Source: Verrucomicrobiales bacterium
Lineage (GTDB): Bacteria; Verrucomicrobiota; Verrucomicrobiia; Verrucomicrobiales; DEV007
DNA: 64,000 bases
Direction: 5' to 3'
Assembly (NCBI GenBank): GCA_029212615.1
Contig: JARGPJ010000003.1
Coordinates: forward strand, 558,001 to 622,000
The notes below the pieces were generated by a model. That model worked only from the letters and a program-made list of their open reading frames with translations, did not search any database and had not been told where the DNA came from. Made by a program: the position numbers and the translations under genes. This document shows, in pieces, positions 8,424 through 17,090 of the stretch. The stretch's first letter is position 1, and the number at the start of each line of letters is the position of its first letter.

Positions 8424-8470
8424 CGGCCACCCTAGCTGACTTCATTGAATTGAAAAGAAGGAAGGGCGGC

Positions 8471-9796
8471 CTACTTAAAGTAGCGCTTTAAAACAGCCTG
8501 TTCGCCGGGCAGAAGTGAATCCTTCCATACGGCATCCCCGCCCGAACCGACTGATTCAACTGCACCGCCCGCCTGCGGCCCGCTGCCGGATATTTCCTCC
8601 CCATGCTCGGTCTCCCCCACTCCGATGAGATCGCCGAGGGCGGCACGCGATAGGTCTTCATTGGAGACTGACTCCACTTGATTCGTCTTGAGATCTGCCG
8701 GGTCTCCAAAAAAGATCGGAGCATCCCCTTCGCCGCGAGAGCTTCCTCCGCTTCCCGGCATGAGTCCGGGTTGATATGACAACATTCCCTCCCCCTCTCC
8801 CGGTTCCGGCAGCCCTTCCATCGCCCCGAGAGACTGCGAAGCCTCGCTCAGTTGCTGCTGTAGGCTCTCCATGTCTTGAGGAGACATTTGTGATAGAGTT
8901 CCTTCGCTTAAGCGGGATGGATCTATCCCGTTCAATTGCTCTGCCAGCTCTTCATTCAACGACAACCCGTTTGAAGCGAGACTTTCCATTGCCTCGGTGA
9001 GCTCCTTCATAAGCATTTCTTTTCCCTCTTCAGAAAGATCCTCCGAGAAGGTCGTTAAGGCATCAAGAGAGCGCTCCAGTGCTGCGAAATCATTGGCCAT
9101 CTCCAATAGATCACGACCGACTGAATCCTTGAGAGTATCGGACGCTTCCAGGCTGGAATGGCTGAACCATTCTGACTCAGGCTTCTGCCGGAGTTCTTCG
9201 ATCTTATCAGCAATTTCATCAAGACTCTCCGGCTCGATCAAATCCTCCGCGGCGAGCGTTTCGATCCACTCTTCAACCTGATCCCACGACTTTGGCTCTA
9301 CGGTTACTATTGACGGACCGGCTTGAGGTTCCGGAATCGGAATCAACCATGCGGTGCCGAGCACAAGAGCGGCGGTTAGCGGAGGGAAGATTGCTACCTT
9401 GAGATGCCACGGAGGCATCGCGTCGGACTCTCCCGCAACCACATTCTGATCGGGCCATGCTCCCCTTCGCGCAGAAGCGGAGATCAGCTGACTGTTCAAT
9501 GAGAGGCGATCATCCAGCCGAATCAACGCCTCCTTCCGTCCGATAAAAAATTGCCTGCTCCAGACCCATGCTCCAGCCCCGGAGAGAAAAACAACCACCC
9601 CGCTCACGATTAAAAGAATCTCAACGGATAGGACAAAGTCTGCCTCAGTCCGCTTCCACAGCAACACCGCGGAGAGACTTAAAACCCCGGAAACCAGAAG
9701 CCAGTTGAAGCGCTCAACCCACCAGGCAACATTGATATGACGCTTCACTCGATCTGCTTCACCCAGCCAGTATCGCTCGTTTCCGCTCACGCTCAT
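8471..9796 (-). CDS. Membrane protein with long acidic, Gln/Ser-rich cytoplasmic or periplasmic tail
   Basis: A 441-residue protein. Three hydrophobic segments lie at about 29-48, 53-80 and 132-153. The remaining two thirds is acidic, helical and predicted coiled-coil (about 170-330), ending in a Gly-rich low-complexity region and a short hydrophilic C-terminus. It resembles a cut-down form of the large DUF4175-type proteins that usually accompany MoxR ATPases and von Willebrand proteins, but none of those are nearby. I do not assign a function. A NYN-domain RNase gene lies upstream on the same strand. Confidence 0.7.
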   Translation of the reverse strand: MSVSGNERYWLGEADRVKRHINVAWWVERFNWLLVSGVLSLSAVLLWKRTEADFVLSVEILLIVSGVVVFLSGAGAWVWSRQFFIGRKEALIRLDDRLSLNSQLISASARRGAWPDQNVVAGESDAMPPWHLKVAIFPPLTAALVLGTAWLIPIPEPQAGPSIVTVEPKSWDQVEEWIETLAAEDLIEPESLDEIADKIEELRQKPESEWFSHSSLEASDTLKDSVGRDLLEMANDFAALERSLDALTTFSEDLSEEGKEMLMKELTEAMESLASNGLSLNEELAEQLNGIDPSRLSEGTLSQMSPQDMESLQQQLSEASQSLGAMEGLPEPGEGEGMLSYQPGLMPGSGGSSRGEGDAPIFFGDPADLKTNQVESVSNEDLSRAALGDLIGVGETEHGEEISGSGPQAGGAVESVGSGGDAVWKDSLLPGEQAVLKRYFK

Positions 9797-9834
9797 GCCT
9801 CCACGCTAGCCCCTGCATATCATTCGGGCAAGCC

Positions 9835-10284
9835 CTACAGCCTGCGTCGATTTCGCTCAATCCAATCCCTCATCGAGCGCTCCGCCGCATCCAACTTATC
9901 ACTCAGTGCTTCCGCCGAGATCGCTATCCCCCCGGCTCCGACAATCATATCCTGCTCGGCGCGGTCATTTGTCGCGACAGTGATATCAAACGTCCCCGAG
10001 TATTTGATCGCCAGCCGTTCGATCACGTCATCGGCTGTTTTTGAAGCGCTGGTATAGAAAATTTGAATTCCCCCAGGCGCCCGTTCCTCCTGCGTCGTCG
10101 ATCCACGACCATCGAAAACGAGAACGACCCGATCTCCGGAAAAATCACGATAGACTTCCAGTCGTCTGATCAATTCGGCATGAGCACTTCCCTTACGCTG
10201 CTGATGCATTCGCAGGAGATCCGGCCACGCATGAATCACGTTGTTCCCGTCGACCAATAAAAATGACGGGCGTGATTCACTCAT
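9835..10284 (-). CDS. NYN-domain (YacP/Rae1-like) ribonuclease
   Basis: A 149-residue PIN-like nuclease of the YacP/NYN class. The metal-binding acidic motifs are in order: VDGNNVIHAW (Asp12), VVLVFDGRG (about 52-60), TADDVIERL (about 83-91) and VATNDRAEQD (about 103-112). Bacillus YacP (Rae1) cleaves mRNA in the ribosomal A site, which is a precedent for the family but not proof here. Length matches a bare NYN domain. It sits between the three-segment membrane protein and a Lys/Ala-rich basic protein gene, all on the minus strand. Confidence 0.88.
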   Translation of the reverse strand: MSESRPSFLLVDGNNVIHAWPDLLRMHQQRKGSAHAELIRRLEVYRDFSGDRVVLVFDGRGSTTQEERAPGGIQIFYTSASKTADDVIERLAIKYSGTFDITVATNDRAEQDMIVGAGGIAISAEALSDKLDAAERSMRDWIERNRRRL

Positions 10285-10349
10285 CTCGCACCGTCATCTT
10301 CGGAGTTTAAAGAGGCAGGGCCTCGTTGGAATAGAAAGTAAACTGAGCC

Positions 10350-10676
10350 TTACTCAGCCGCATCCTTGGCGTCAGCCTCAGGAGCTGCCTTCTTAGTTGC
10401 AGCCTTTTTCTTAGCAGTCTTCTTAGCGGCGGCCTTCTTCTTAGCCGGTGCTTTCTTTGCAGGAGCGGTCTTAGCTGCGGGCGCTTCACCGGCAACGGCG
10501 GCGGTTGCTTCCGGTGCTGCTTCCTCAACAGGTGCTTCTGCTTTCTTGGCCTTCGCAGGCGCTTTCTTGGTCGACTTTTTACTCAATGCGATTTGAGCTT
10601 TCACTGCCTCTTTCTTCCGCTTGAGATAGCTCTGGCGGCGGCTGCGTTTTTCGACTTTATTGTGCTGCTTACCCAT
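10350..10676 (-). CDS. Lys/Ala-rich basic protein, histone-H1-like tail
   Basis: A 108-residue protein from ATG 10676. The N-terminal 34 residues (MGKQHNKVEKRSRRQSYLKR and following) are Arg/Lys-rich and not low-complexity, so they may be a small folded or RNA/DNA-binding head. The rest is repeats of AKK, PAKK and AAPE, like the tails of eukaryotic H1 and of bacterial H1-like proteins. It ends in an acidic segment. Such tails bind nucleic acid by charge. The adjacent gene downstream encodes the NYN RNase, hinting at an RNA role, but a nucleoid role is equally possible. Confidence 0.75.
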   Translation of the reverse strand: MGKQHNKVEKRSRRQSYLKRKKEAVKAQIALSKKSTKKAPAKAKKAEAPVEEAAPEATAAVAGEAPAAKTAPAKKAPAKKKAAAKKTAKKKAATKKAAPEADAKDAAE

Positions 10677-10840
10677 AGGATTCTGCTCGCCTTTGTGCGA
10701 GGGGCGGAAATTAAAGGGCAATTGCTATACCCGCAAGCGGAAATCCAACGAATGCGCGCCTGAATTTGGCCACACCCCCTACTTGAGCCCCTCTTTTCTG
10801 ATTCAACAGCCGCCCGACCTCACTTTCAGCGCCATTTCCG

Positions 10841-11407
10841 ATGCCCTTCGACAGCACTAAAAATCCCTGGATCACTCATGAAACCCGCCCCGTTTATGAA
10901 AATCCATGGATTAAAGTAGATGAAAGCAAGGTCACCAACCCCGGGGGGGGAGAGGGAATCTATGGCGTCGTTCATTTCAAGAACCGGGCGATCGGAGTCG
11001 TCCCCATCGACGATGAGGGAAATACCTGGCTCGTTGGCCAATATCGATACACGCTCAACTCCTACGAATGGGAAATTCCTGAAGGCGGATGTCCTGACGG
11101 TGAAGAGCCCGAAGATGCGGCACGTCGCGAACTACGCGAGGAAACGGGGCTGGCCGCCGGCAAAATGGATATCATCCTCGATCATCTCGCCCTCTCAAAC
11201 TCAGTCACCGACGAACGCGCCACTATTTTTGTGGCGCGGGAGCTGACTCAGTTCGAAGCCCGGCCGGAAGAAACTGAAGAGCTCAAAATCCGGAAACTCC
11301 CTCTCACTGAAGCAATCGAAATGGTAAAAAAAGGAGCCATCACCGACTCAATGTCAGTGATGGCTCTCTTAAAGATCGCGGTGGATTTCTCGTCCACCGA
11401 ACCGTGA
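10841..11407 (+). CDS. Nudix hydrolase, ADP-ribose pyrophosphatase-like
   Basis: A 188-residue Nudix enzyme with a complete, canonical box GGCPDGEEPEDAARRELREE at about residues 82-101. The N-terminal strand pattern (ETRPVYENPWIKVDESKV) and the EIPEGG lead-in are typical of ADP-ribose/ADP-sugar pyrophosphatases of the NudF type. These clear ADP-ribose or sugar nucleotides. Length is as expected. It is divergent from the Lys/Ala-rich gene and convergent with a small membrane protein gene 6 bp away. Substrate assignment is moderately confident. Confidence 0.9.
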   Translation: MPFDSTKNPWITHETRPVYENPWIKVDESKVTNPGGGEGIYGVVHFKNRAIGVVPIDDEGNTWLVGQYRYTLNSYEWEIPEGGCPDGEEPEDAARRELREETGLAAGKMDIILDHLALSNSVTDERATIFVARELTQFEARPEETEELKIRKLPLTEAIEMVKKGAITDSMSVMALLKIAVDFSSTEP

Positions 11408-11413
11408 AAAAAA

Positions 11414-11581
11414 TCACATGCCGGTCATGAGACAACCGATCGCAAGGACAATCCAGGCGGCAACGGCGAGCCAGAACACATAAGGCGCAAGCGCGGCAAG
11501 AGCAAACTGGCCAAGGAGAGCAAGGATAAACAGAACGAGTGAAACAAGGAAGAGTGGCTTTCCGGGAGCGGATAATTTCAT
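11414..11581 (-). CDS. Small two-segment membrane protein
   Basis: A 55-residue hydrophobic protein from the ATG at 11581 (MKLSAPGKPLFL). It has two membrane helices, about 9-30 and 33-53, joined by a short Pro-Tyr turn. A start 28 codons upstream exists but the extension is hydrophilic and non-homologous in character. I do not recognise the family. It is similar in size to bacterial stress or regulatory membrane peptides. It is convergent with the Nudix gene and followed upstream by about 134 bp of non-coding DNA. Confidence 0.6.
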   Translation of the reverse strand: MKLSAPGKPLFLVSLVLFILALLGQFALAALAPYVFWLAVAAWIVLAIGCLMTGM

Positions 11582-11715
11582 AGTAAATAATTCAGGGGTT
11601 ACGTTGACCTGATCAGAGTGCAAAGATCGACAGGTTCCGACAAGAACCTTTCGATATAATTTCAATAAGAATTATTATACCTTTGACGGGAATCGCGGCA
11701 CCCGGCACCCGGCAC

Positions 11716-12423
11716 TCAATTGTTCAATTCCTTCAACACCTCAGGATCACGAACATCGGCCCACTCGCCCTCCAGTTCGACCGCAGCAATGCGCAACCCG
11801 TCTTTTACCTGGGCAGCAATCGCGTCAGTGAGTTCATATTCCCCTCTCGGTGAAAGTTCCAGACGCGAGGTGTAGTCAAAAATGGCAGGAGAGAAAACGT
11901 AGATTCCCGCGTTGTAGTAGGGACTTGTCGGCTCGTTTTCCCCGGGCTTTTCAATCAAATTGGTGACGCGTCCCTCTTCAATGAAGACCGCCCCTCCCTT
12001 TCGAACATCCTCATCAATTTTCACAGTGAGCATTCCATCAACATCCGTAAAATCGACAAGCGGGGCGTAGGCAGTAGGTGGAACCAGAATGTCTCCATAA
12101 CTGAGAACAAAAGGATCACTGCCCGCGAAATCTTTCGCCAGTTCGACCACTTTTCCGGTGCCATCCTGAACCACTTGCTCAATGTAACTGATGCGACAGT
12201 TGAACTTTTCTCCTGTTCCAAAGTAATCAGTAATGACTTCCTTCCGGTATCCCACTACCACCAGGACATCGGTGACGCCGTTTGAGACCAAACCGGTCAC
12301 GATCGACTCAAGGATTGGAGTTCCCTTCACTTTCACCATTGGCTTGGGAATATCATCTGTGATCTCCTTCATGCGGGTACCTCGACCCGCCGCCAGAATT
12401 ACCGCTTTTTTTACCTCACTCAT
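11716..12423 (-). CDS. Sugar-phosphate nucleotidyltransferase
   Basis: A 235-residue nucleotidyltransferase with the signature AAGRGTRM (residues 11-18), the IPKPMVKVKGTPI loop and the metal-binding GD of SYGD. The short length and absence of a left-handed beta-helix fit single-domain transferases such as glucose- or mannose-1-phosphate types and choline/phosphonate cytidylyltransferases. Product is a sugar nucleotide. It starts 12 bp after the stop of the aminotransferase gene on the same strand, so these two are probably one transcript. Exact sugar is unknown. Confidence 0.88.
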   Translation of the reverse strand: MSEVKKAVILAAGRGTRMKEITDDIPKPMVKVKGTPILESIVTGLVSNGVTDVLVVVGYRKEVITDYFGTGEKFNCRISYIEQVVQDGTGKVVELAKDFAGSDPFVLSYGDILVPPTAYAPLVDFTDVDGMLTVKIDEDVRKGGAVFIEEGRVTNLIEKPGENEPTSPYYNAGIYVFSPAIFDYTSRLELSPRGEYELTDAIAAQVKDGLRIAAVELEGEWADVRDPEVLKELNN

Positions 12424-12435
12424 GAATCGTTTTTC

Positions 12436-13623
12436 TTAAAGTCGTCCCACAAAATTCGCAATGCGTTCCAGGGCAATCTCGAGTTGATCGAAAGCCGTTG
12501 CATAGCAGGCGCGAACACAGCCCTCGCCTGCGGCACCGAAAGCGTCACCGGGAACGACCGCGACGTTCTCCTCCTCGAGAAGGCGGAGCGCGAACTCCTT
12601 ACTGCTTAATCCGAACTTTCGAATATCCGGAAACGCATAGAAAGCGCCTCCCGGTGAAAAACACGGCACTCCCATTTTTTCAAAACTGTTTAAGAGAAGA
12701 TTCCTACGGCGCGCATAAGCCCGTCGCATTTTCTCCACTTCTCCCGCTCCATTCTTCAGCGCCTCTACCGCAGCGTTCTGACTCATGATCGGAGCGCACA
12801 GCATCGAATACTGGTGAATCTTCATCATCGCCTCGGTGAGCGCATGAGGAGCACAGGAGTAACCCAGGCGGAACCCTGTCATAGCGAAGGCCTTCGAAAA
12901 TCCATGAAGAAGAATGGTCCGTTCTTTCATTCCGGGAAGACTTGCAATTGACACATGCTCGCCGCGCTCCATCCCGGATTCCCCCCCGTAGAGGAGTTCA
13001 CTGTAGATTTCATCGCTGACGACAATCAAATCATGCTCGATCGCGAGGGCTGCAATTTTTTCCAACTCCTCCAGAGGCTCCACCGCCCCGGTCGGATTTG
13101 TCGGAAAATTGAGGAGGATCATTCTCGTCTTATCCGTGATCTTCGCGGCCACATCCACGGCTTTGAGGACGAACTCGTCTTCAACTTTCGTTTGGACACC
13201 GACGGCGACACCATAAGCAAGCGCGATGCTCGGATTGTAGCTCACGTAACATGGCTCATGATAGATTACTTCGTCGCCCGGATTCAACATCGCACGGCAA
13301 ACCAGATCAAGCGCCTCGGAAACACCGACCGTCACCAGGATTTCAGTCTTTGCATCGTATCGAACGTCAAACTGGCCTTCAACGTATTCTGAAATACTCT
13401 CACGCAATGAGAGCAAACCGAGGTTCGAAGTGTAACTGGTTTGCCCTTTCTCAAGGGAGAATATCGCCGCTTCACGAATATGCCAGGGCGCCGCGAAATC
13501 AGGTTCGCCGACACCGAGCGATATCACATCGTCGCGACCCTGGACGAGTTCAAAAAAATCACGGATCCCGGAACGCGGAATCTGCTTCACATGATCGGCA
13601 ATTCGATCTTCATGAGGTTTCAT
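12436..13623 (-). CDS. Class I/II PLP-dependent aminotransferase
   Basis: A 395-residue fold-type I aminotransferase starting at MKPHEDRIAD (13623); the frame is open 18 codons upstream but conserved sequence begins here. It has NFPTNPTGAV (about 172-181), SDEIYSELLY and the PLP lysine Lys244 in HGFSKAFAMTG. It belongs to the aspartate/aromatic group. A Lrp/AsnC gene lies 50 bp upstream in the same direction, and Lrp-type proteins commonly control adjacent aminotransferases. Substrate amino acid is not determined by sequence. Confidence 0.92.
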   Translation of the reverse strand: MKPHEDRIADHVKQIPRSGIRDFFELVQGRDDVISLGVGEPDFAAPWHIREAAIFSLEKGQTSYTSNLGLLSLRESISEYVEGQFDVRYDAKTEILVTVGVSEALDLVCRAMLNPGDEVIYHEPCYVSYNPSIALAYGVAVGVQTKVEDEFVLKAVDVAAKITDKTRMILLNFPTNPTGAVEPLEELEKIAALAIEHDLIVVSDEIYSELLYGGESGMERGEHVSIASLPGMKERTILLHGFSKAFAMTGFRLGYSCAPHALTEAMMKIHQYSMLCAPIMSQNAAVEALKNGAGEVEKMRRAYARRRNLLLNSFEKMGVPCFSPGGAFYAFPDIRKFGLSSKEFALRLLEEENVAVVPGDAFGAAGEGCVRACYATAFDQLEIALERIANFVGRL

Positions 13624-13673
13624 AATCAAATATAGGAACTCGAAGGGAGTCCGGGTAAATCTGCAGCGCCGAA

Positions 13674-14165
13674 TCAAGGCGTCACGGGGAGACGCTCATC
13701 TTCATGAGTGTCGGCGGCAAGAAAGCCACTCTGCTTGTAGACCTTCAGCTGGAAATGCGTCGCGGTGGAAACCACCCCGTCGAGTGTACTCAGCTTCTCA
13801 CTTACAAACTGAGCAACCTCCTTGAGATCGTTTCCTTCAACAATCACCGCGAGGTCATAACCACCGCTCATGAGATAGCAGCTCGTAACCTGTCCAAATT
13901 TAGCAATGCGCTTCGCAAGGCGGTCGAAGCCCCCGTCACGCTCCGGCGTCAACTTCACCTCAATCAAGGCCGAGACACGATCATCATCTGTTTTATCCCG
14001 GTCGATCACCGCATGATATCCGAGGATGGTGCCCTGGCTTTCCAGTTCGGCCGCCATAGACTCAATCTCTTCAGGCGATTTACCCAGACGCACCGCCATA
14101 TCAGCGGTCGTAAGACGTGCATTTTTCTCGAGCAACTCAAGGAGAGCATCCATATCGGTTAACAA
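13674..14165 (-). CDS. Lrp/AsnC-family transcriptional regulator
   Basis: A 163-residue protein with an N-terminal winged HTH (about 10-55, LLELLEKNARLTTADMAVRL) and a C-terminal RAM effector domain (about 75-150) with the SGGYDLAVIVEG pattern. The start may be four codons later at MDALLE. Lrp-family proteins bind amino acids and regulate amino-acid metabolism. The aminotransferase gene 50 bp downstream is the obvious candidate target. A tail of about 15 residues beyond the RAM domain is present. Confidence 0.93.
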   Translation of the reverse strand: MLTDMDALLELLEKNARLTTADMAVRLGKSPEEIESMAAELESQGTILGYHAVIDRDKTDDDRVSALIEVKLTPERDGGFDRLAKRIAKFGQVTSCYLMSGGYDLAVIVEGNDLKEVAQFVSEKLSTLDGVVSTATHFQLKVYKQSGFLAADTHEDERLPVTP

Positions 14166-14213
14166 AAAGGGGTGAGGTTTATTTCTAATTCGTCCACTGC
14201 GGTGGATCGATTT

Positions 14214-15287
14214 TCAGTCCCCGAAAGAGATGCCCACCGACTTCGCCGCCTGAACAATTTCCCCATCGGGGTCCACCAGATTCAACTGTCTCACCGCGTC
14301 CTCTATAGGAACCGATCCGACATGATACTGCTGGTAACTGACCATACGCCCAAATCGCTGTTCTTCTATCAGTTTCACTGCTTTGACCCCGAAACGCGTT
14401 GCCAGAATTCGATCAAGGGAAGTCGGACTTCCCCCCCTCTGAAGATGCCCCAGGGTCGTGCATCGCGTCTCCTTCCCCGTCAATTCAGCAAGTCGCTTCG
14501 TGACCTCAATTCCAATACCACCGAGACGATGCTCGCCACCGGTGCTGGTGTCTTTGTAGAGTAAATCTTCACCAACGGGGCAGGCCCCTTCCGCAACGAC
14601 CACGAGCCCGCTGCGAAATCCATTGGCCTCCCGCTTTGCCAGAGCCTCGGCAACTTTCTCATAGGAAAAGGGAATCTCCGGAATCAAAATGGAACTCGCG
14701 CCCCCTCCCATGCCGCCATAGAGAGCAATCCACCCGGCATGACGCCCCATCACCTCAAGCACCATCACCCGCTTATGACTATCTGCGGTCGTCTGGAGAC
14801 GATCGAGCGCGTCCACCACCGTCTGTGTCGCTGAATCAAACCCGAATGTCATCGCCGTCGCCGCGAGATCGTTATCAATCGTTTTGGGAACGCCCACGAC
14901 AGGGAAACCTTCTTCGTCGAACTGTAGAGCCGTCGTCAATGTGCCGTCACCTCCAACGCAGATGAGAGCCTCCACATCAAGATTCCGTAAAGTGGTAAAG
15001 GCCTCTTCCATCAACTCTTTCGGAATCTTTCTCACGCCTCCCTCTCCTACTTTACCTGAAAAATGACCACGATTGGTGGTTCCCAGAATCGTGCCTCCCA
15101 TCCGGAGAATCCCCTCAGTCTTTTCGTTTTTCAGGACCTTAAAGCTACCGGGACTCAAGAGCCCTTCGAACCCTTCTTTGAACCCTATGACTTCCCAGCC
15201 TAACTGCGTCGCTGCGCCGACAACTCCGTGAGTCACCGCATTTAAACCCGGGCAGTCGCCCCCTCCATTGAGCAATCCAATCTTCAT
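14214..15287 (-). CDS. pfkA: 6-phosphofructokinase, ATP-type by residue logic
   Basis: A 357-residue phosphofructokinase catalysing the committed step of glycolysis. GGDGT is at 112-116 and PKTIDND at 134-140. In this superfamily a Gly after GGD favours ATP, whereas PPi-dependent enzymes have Asp. The Lys in PKTIDND is the long-group III arrangement found with Gly in ATP-using members. The MGRHAGWIAL and GHLQRGG signatures are also intact. Length fits group III. It is upstream of the Lrp gene on the same strand with about 48 bp between them. Confidence 0.94.
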   Translation of the reverse strand: MKIGLLNGGGDCPGLNAVTHGVVGAATQLGWEVIGFKEGFEGLLSPGSFKVLKNEKTEGILRMGGTILGTTNRGHFSGKVGEGGVRKIPKELMEEAFTTLRNLDVEALICVGGDGTLTTALQFDEEGFPVVGVPKTIDNDLAATAMTFGFDSATQTVVDALDRLQTTADSHKRVMVLEVMGRHAGWIALYGGMGGGASSILIPEIPFSYEKVAEALAKREANGFRSGLVVVAEGACPVGEDLLYKDTSTGGEHRLGGIGIEVTKRLAELTGKETRCTTLGHLQRGGSPTSLDRILATRFGVKAVKLIEEQRFGRMVSYQQYHVGSVPIEDAVRQLNLVDPDGEIVQAAKSVGISFGD

Positions 15288-15370
15288 TCGGCGGAAGCAA
15301 CAACCATATCAGTGACATACGCAAGCACCGGTTCAGTCGAAATCCTGAGACATCAGCATGGCCGCAGGGC

Positions 15371-15407
15371 ACAAAAAAAACCACAGCAGTCAACCTGCTG
15401 TGGTTTT
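15371..15407 (-). terminator. Strong intrinsic terminator of the HTH/coiled-coil gene
   Basis: A 13-bp perfect inverted repeat (AAAACCACAGCAG and its complement) with a 5-nt loop. On the minus strand it ends in eight T. It lies about 25 bp past the stop of the gene at 15432-15785 and also insulates pfkA. Confidence 0.9.
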
Positions 15408-15431
15408 CTAAATGCTTTGAATATATACCGC

Positions 15432-15785
15432 TTAGAGCGTCGCTTTCAGTGACTCATATTCACTCTGAAGAGACTGAATTTGTTCCTGAATTTCAACCAT
15501 CCGCTTCAAAGAGGAGGAAATAGATCCTGTCGCAGCCTTAGGAGCGGCCTTCGCTGCACGGGAGACCTTAGGGGCTGCCGCCGGCTTCCCTGCCTTCTTC
15601 TTCTTCTTTGAACTTTTTCCCGGAGAGGAAACACCGGCCTTTTCCATCCACGCTTTAACCGTGATAGGATTGAGCTTCCATTTTGCCGCCGCAGCTGACT
15701 GACCGCCACGTCCATTCTCTTCGTTGTATTTGGTGATGAAGGCAACTACCTCATCTTTTGTTTTCTGATCGTATCTAATAGCCAT
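15432..15785 (-). CDS. HTH-domain protein with Lys/Ala linker and C-terminal coiled coil
   Basis: A 117-residue protein in three parts. Residues 1-52 resemble a homeodomain-like HTH, with recognition-helix-like NPITVKAWMEKAG. Residues 53-86 are a Lys/Ala/Pro-rich linker. Residues 88-117 form a heptad-like helix (MVEIQEQIQSLQSEYESL), probably a dimer or tetramer zipper. The design suggests a small DNA-bridging or nucleoid protein. It has its own strong terminator, so it is probably an independent and well-expressed unit. I know no named family with this layout. Confidence 0.75.
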   Translation of the reverse strand: MAIRYDQKTKDEVVAFITKYNEENGRGGQSAAAAKWKLNPITVKAWMEKAGVSSPGKSSKKKKKAGKPAAAPKVSRAAKAAPKAATGSISSSLKRMVEIQEQIQSLQSEYESLKATL

Positions 15786-15901
15786 AATCGTTTGATATTA
15801 AGGAGGGCGCGGAGCTTAATTCAATTTTATAGAAAATTCAATGCCCAAATCATTCAGTCATCTCACTTCTAATCCATATCGTAATACTCAATAGCCAACT
15901 T

Positions 15902-16501
15902 ATGAACGTTTCATACGCCATTTCAGGCGCACTTTTTTTACTGGTCGCTCTACTCTCTTTCTCAGTATGGGCATTGGGAGGCCGATGGTTCCCCAACGAA
16001 CCCGCCATGTACGCCGGCTGCGCCATCATTTTTCTAGGGCTGGGAGGAGCGGCTCTACTCCCTTCGAAAGGGCGCTCAGGTTCGAGGGCGCTATCATTCT
16101 GTCTATCATTTGCGGTATCCTATACAGCCTACGCATTCCTCTGGTCAGTCGCGTGGTTCACCCTCCCGAATACCTTCGGAGAGATTCTCGGTTCAAGCTT
16201 CGGACTACTTGCTTTCGCCGCCATCCTGATCCGGTGGAACCGGCTCAGAATACCTTTATTAGTCGCTACTTCGGTCTTGTTCTTTTTCCACACCTTTGGC
16301 TACTACCTTGGCGGCTTCACCTATCTTTCCCTGCAGGGGAAAGGCCCTCTTGCTGTCGATATGAACCTTCCTCAAGAACAGGTTCGCCTACTGGCAAGGC
16401 TCTCATGGGGCGCCGGTTACGGACTGGGACTTGGATCCGGACTGGTGACACTCTTCTACTTGTCACGCCAAAGCTCAGAAAGACCGTCGACACATATTTG
16501 A
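15902..16501 (+). CDS. Polytopic membrane protein, unknown function
   Basis: A 199-residue hydrophobic protein with about six membrane helices (approximately 5-25, 37-53, 63-87, 95-111, 117-138 and 167-187). No transport or enzyme motif is recognisable. The 3' end overlaps the convergent Nudix gene by 46 bp, so the last 15 codons are shared by two genes in opposite frames. If the C-terminal tail is not conserved, the true stop region may be drifting. Inner-membrane location is inferred. Confidence 0.65.
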   Translation: MNVSYAISGALFLLVALLSFSVWALGGRWFPNEPAMYAGCAIIFLGLGGAALLPSKGRSGSRALSFCLSFAVSYTAYAFLWSVAWFTLPNTFGEILGSSFGLLAFAAILIRWNRLRIPLLVATSVLFFFHTFGYYLGGFTYLSLQGKGPLAVDMNLPQEQVRLLARLSWGAGYGLGLGSGLVTLFYLSRQSSERPSTHI

Positions 16502-17079
16502 GACCATGTTTCGAGGCGATCGCGCCGGGACTGAAGTTCGGCCAGCGTCAAAAATTCGAGGCTCTCAATATTATCTTCTCCTGCGACCACTTGATCCGAG
16601 TCCAAAGTAAAGAGATGAACGACACCAAGGTGAACTTTCCCCACTTCATTTGAATCATCGTTAATTAATCCAAGAATCTCCTGAGTATGTCCCCCTGTGA
16701 TATTCAGCTCTTCGTCGATCTCTCTTTCAACACCCACTGAATAGGTGTCTTTATCAAGAGAGGAGGCAGCGTAATCAATATCATTAATGTGCCCGCCTAT
16801 TCCGATTGATCCTTTTGCCGCCAGTCTCTTTTCACCGGACTTACCACCTCTCACGTAATGCAGAAACCGATCTTCGAATCGAAAAATTGCATATGGTATA
16901 ATTTGCTTATAGGAAGGATCATCCTCTGCCTTATCGCGGGAGAGAAAATAGTTGTTTGCCGGATCAAGCATCGCAGGTAGATACTTATCAGGATTTAGGG
17001 AAATCCCCTGAAAGGCCCCTAAATCATCAAACAGTGACCTCGATACAACGAGGACATTTTCATCGGCGTATTTGCTCAT
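16456..17079 (-). CDS. Nudix-family predicted phosphoesterase
   Basis: A 207-residue protein with a Nudix-like core: GIGGHIND (about 93-100), then an insertion of about 15 residues, then EREIDEELNI (about 118-127). The Glu-rich REXXEE metal site is intact but the normal spacing between Gly and first Glu is lengthened, as in the MutT-like predicted phosphoesterase group. The N-terminal half (1-60) is unrelated to Nudix. Its start lies 11 bp after the stop of an HTH regulator gene, so the two form an operon. Substrate is unknown. Confidence 0.82.
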   Translation of the reverse strand: MSKYADENVLVVSRSLFDDLGAFQGISLNPDKYLPAMLDPANNYFLSRDKAEDDPSYKQIIPYAIFRFEDRFLHYVRGGKSGEKRLAAKGSIGIGGHINDIDYAASSLDKDTYSVGVEREIDEELNITGGHTQEILGLINDDSNEVGKVHLGVVHLFTLDSDQVVAGEDNIESLEFLTLAELQSRRDRLETWSQICVDGLSELWRDK

Positions 17080-17090
17080 AAGTGGAAAGG

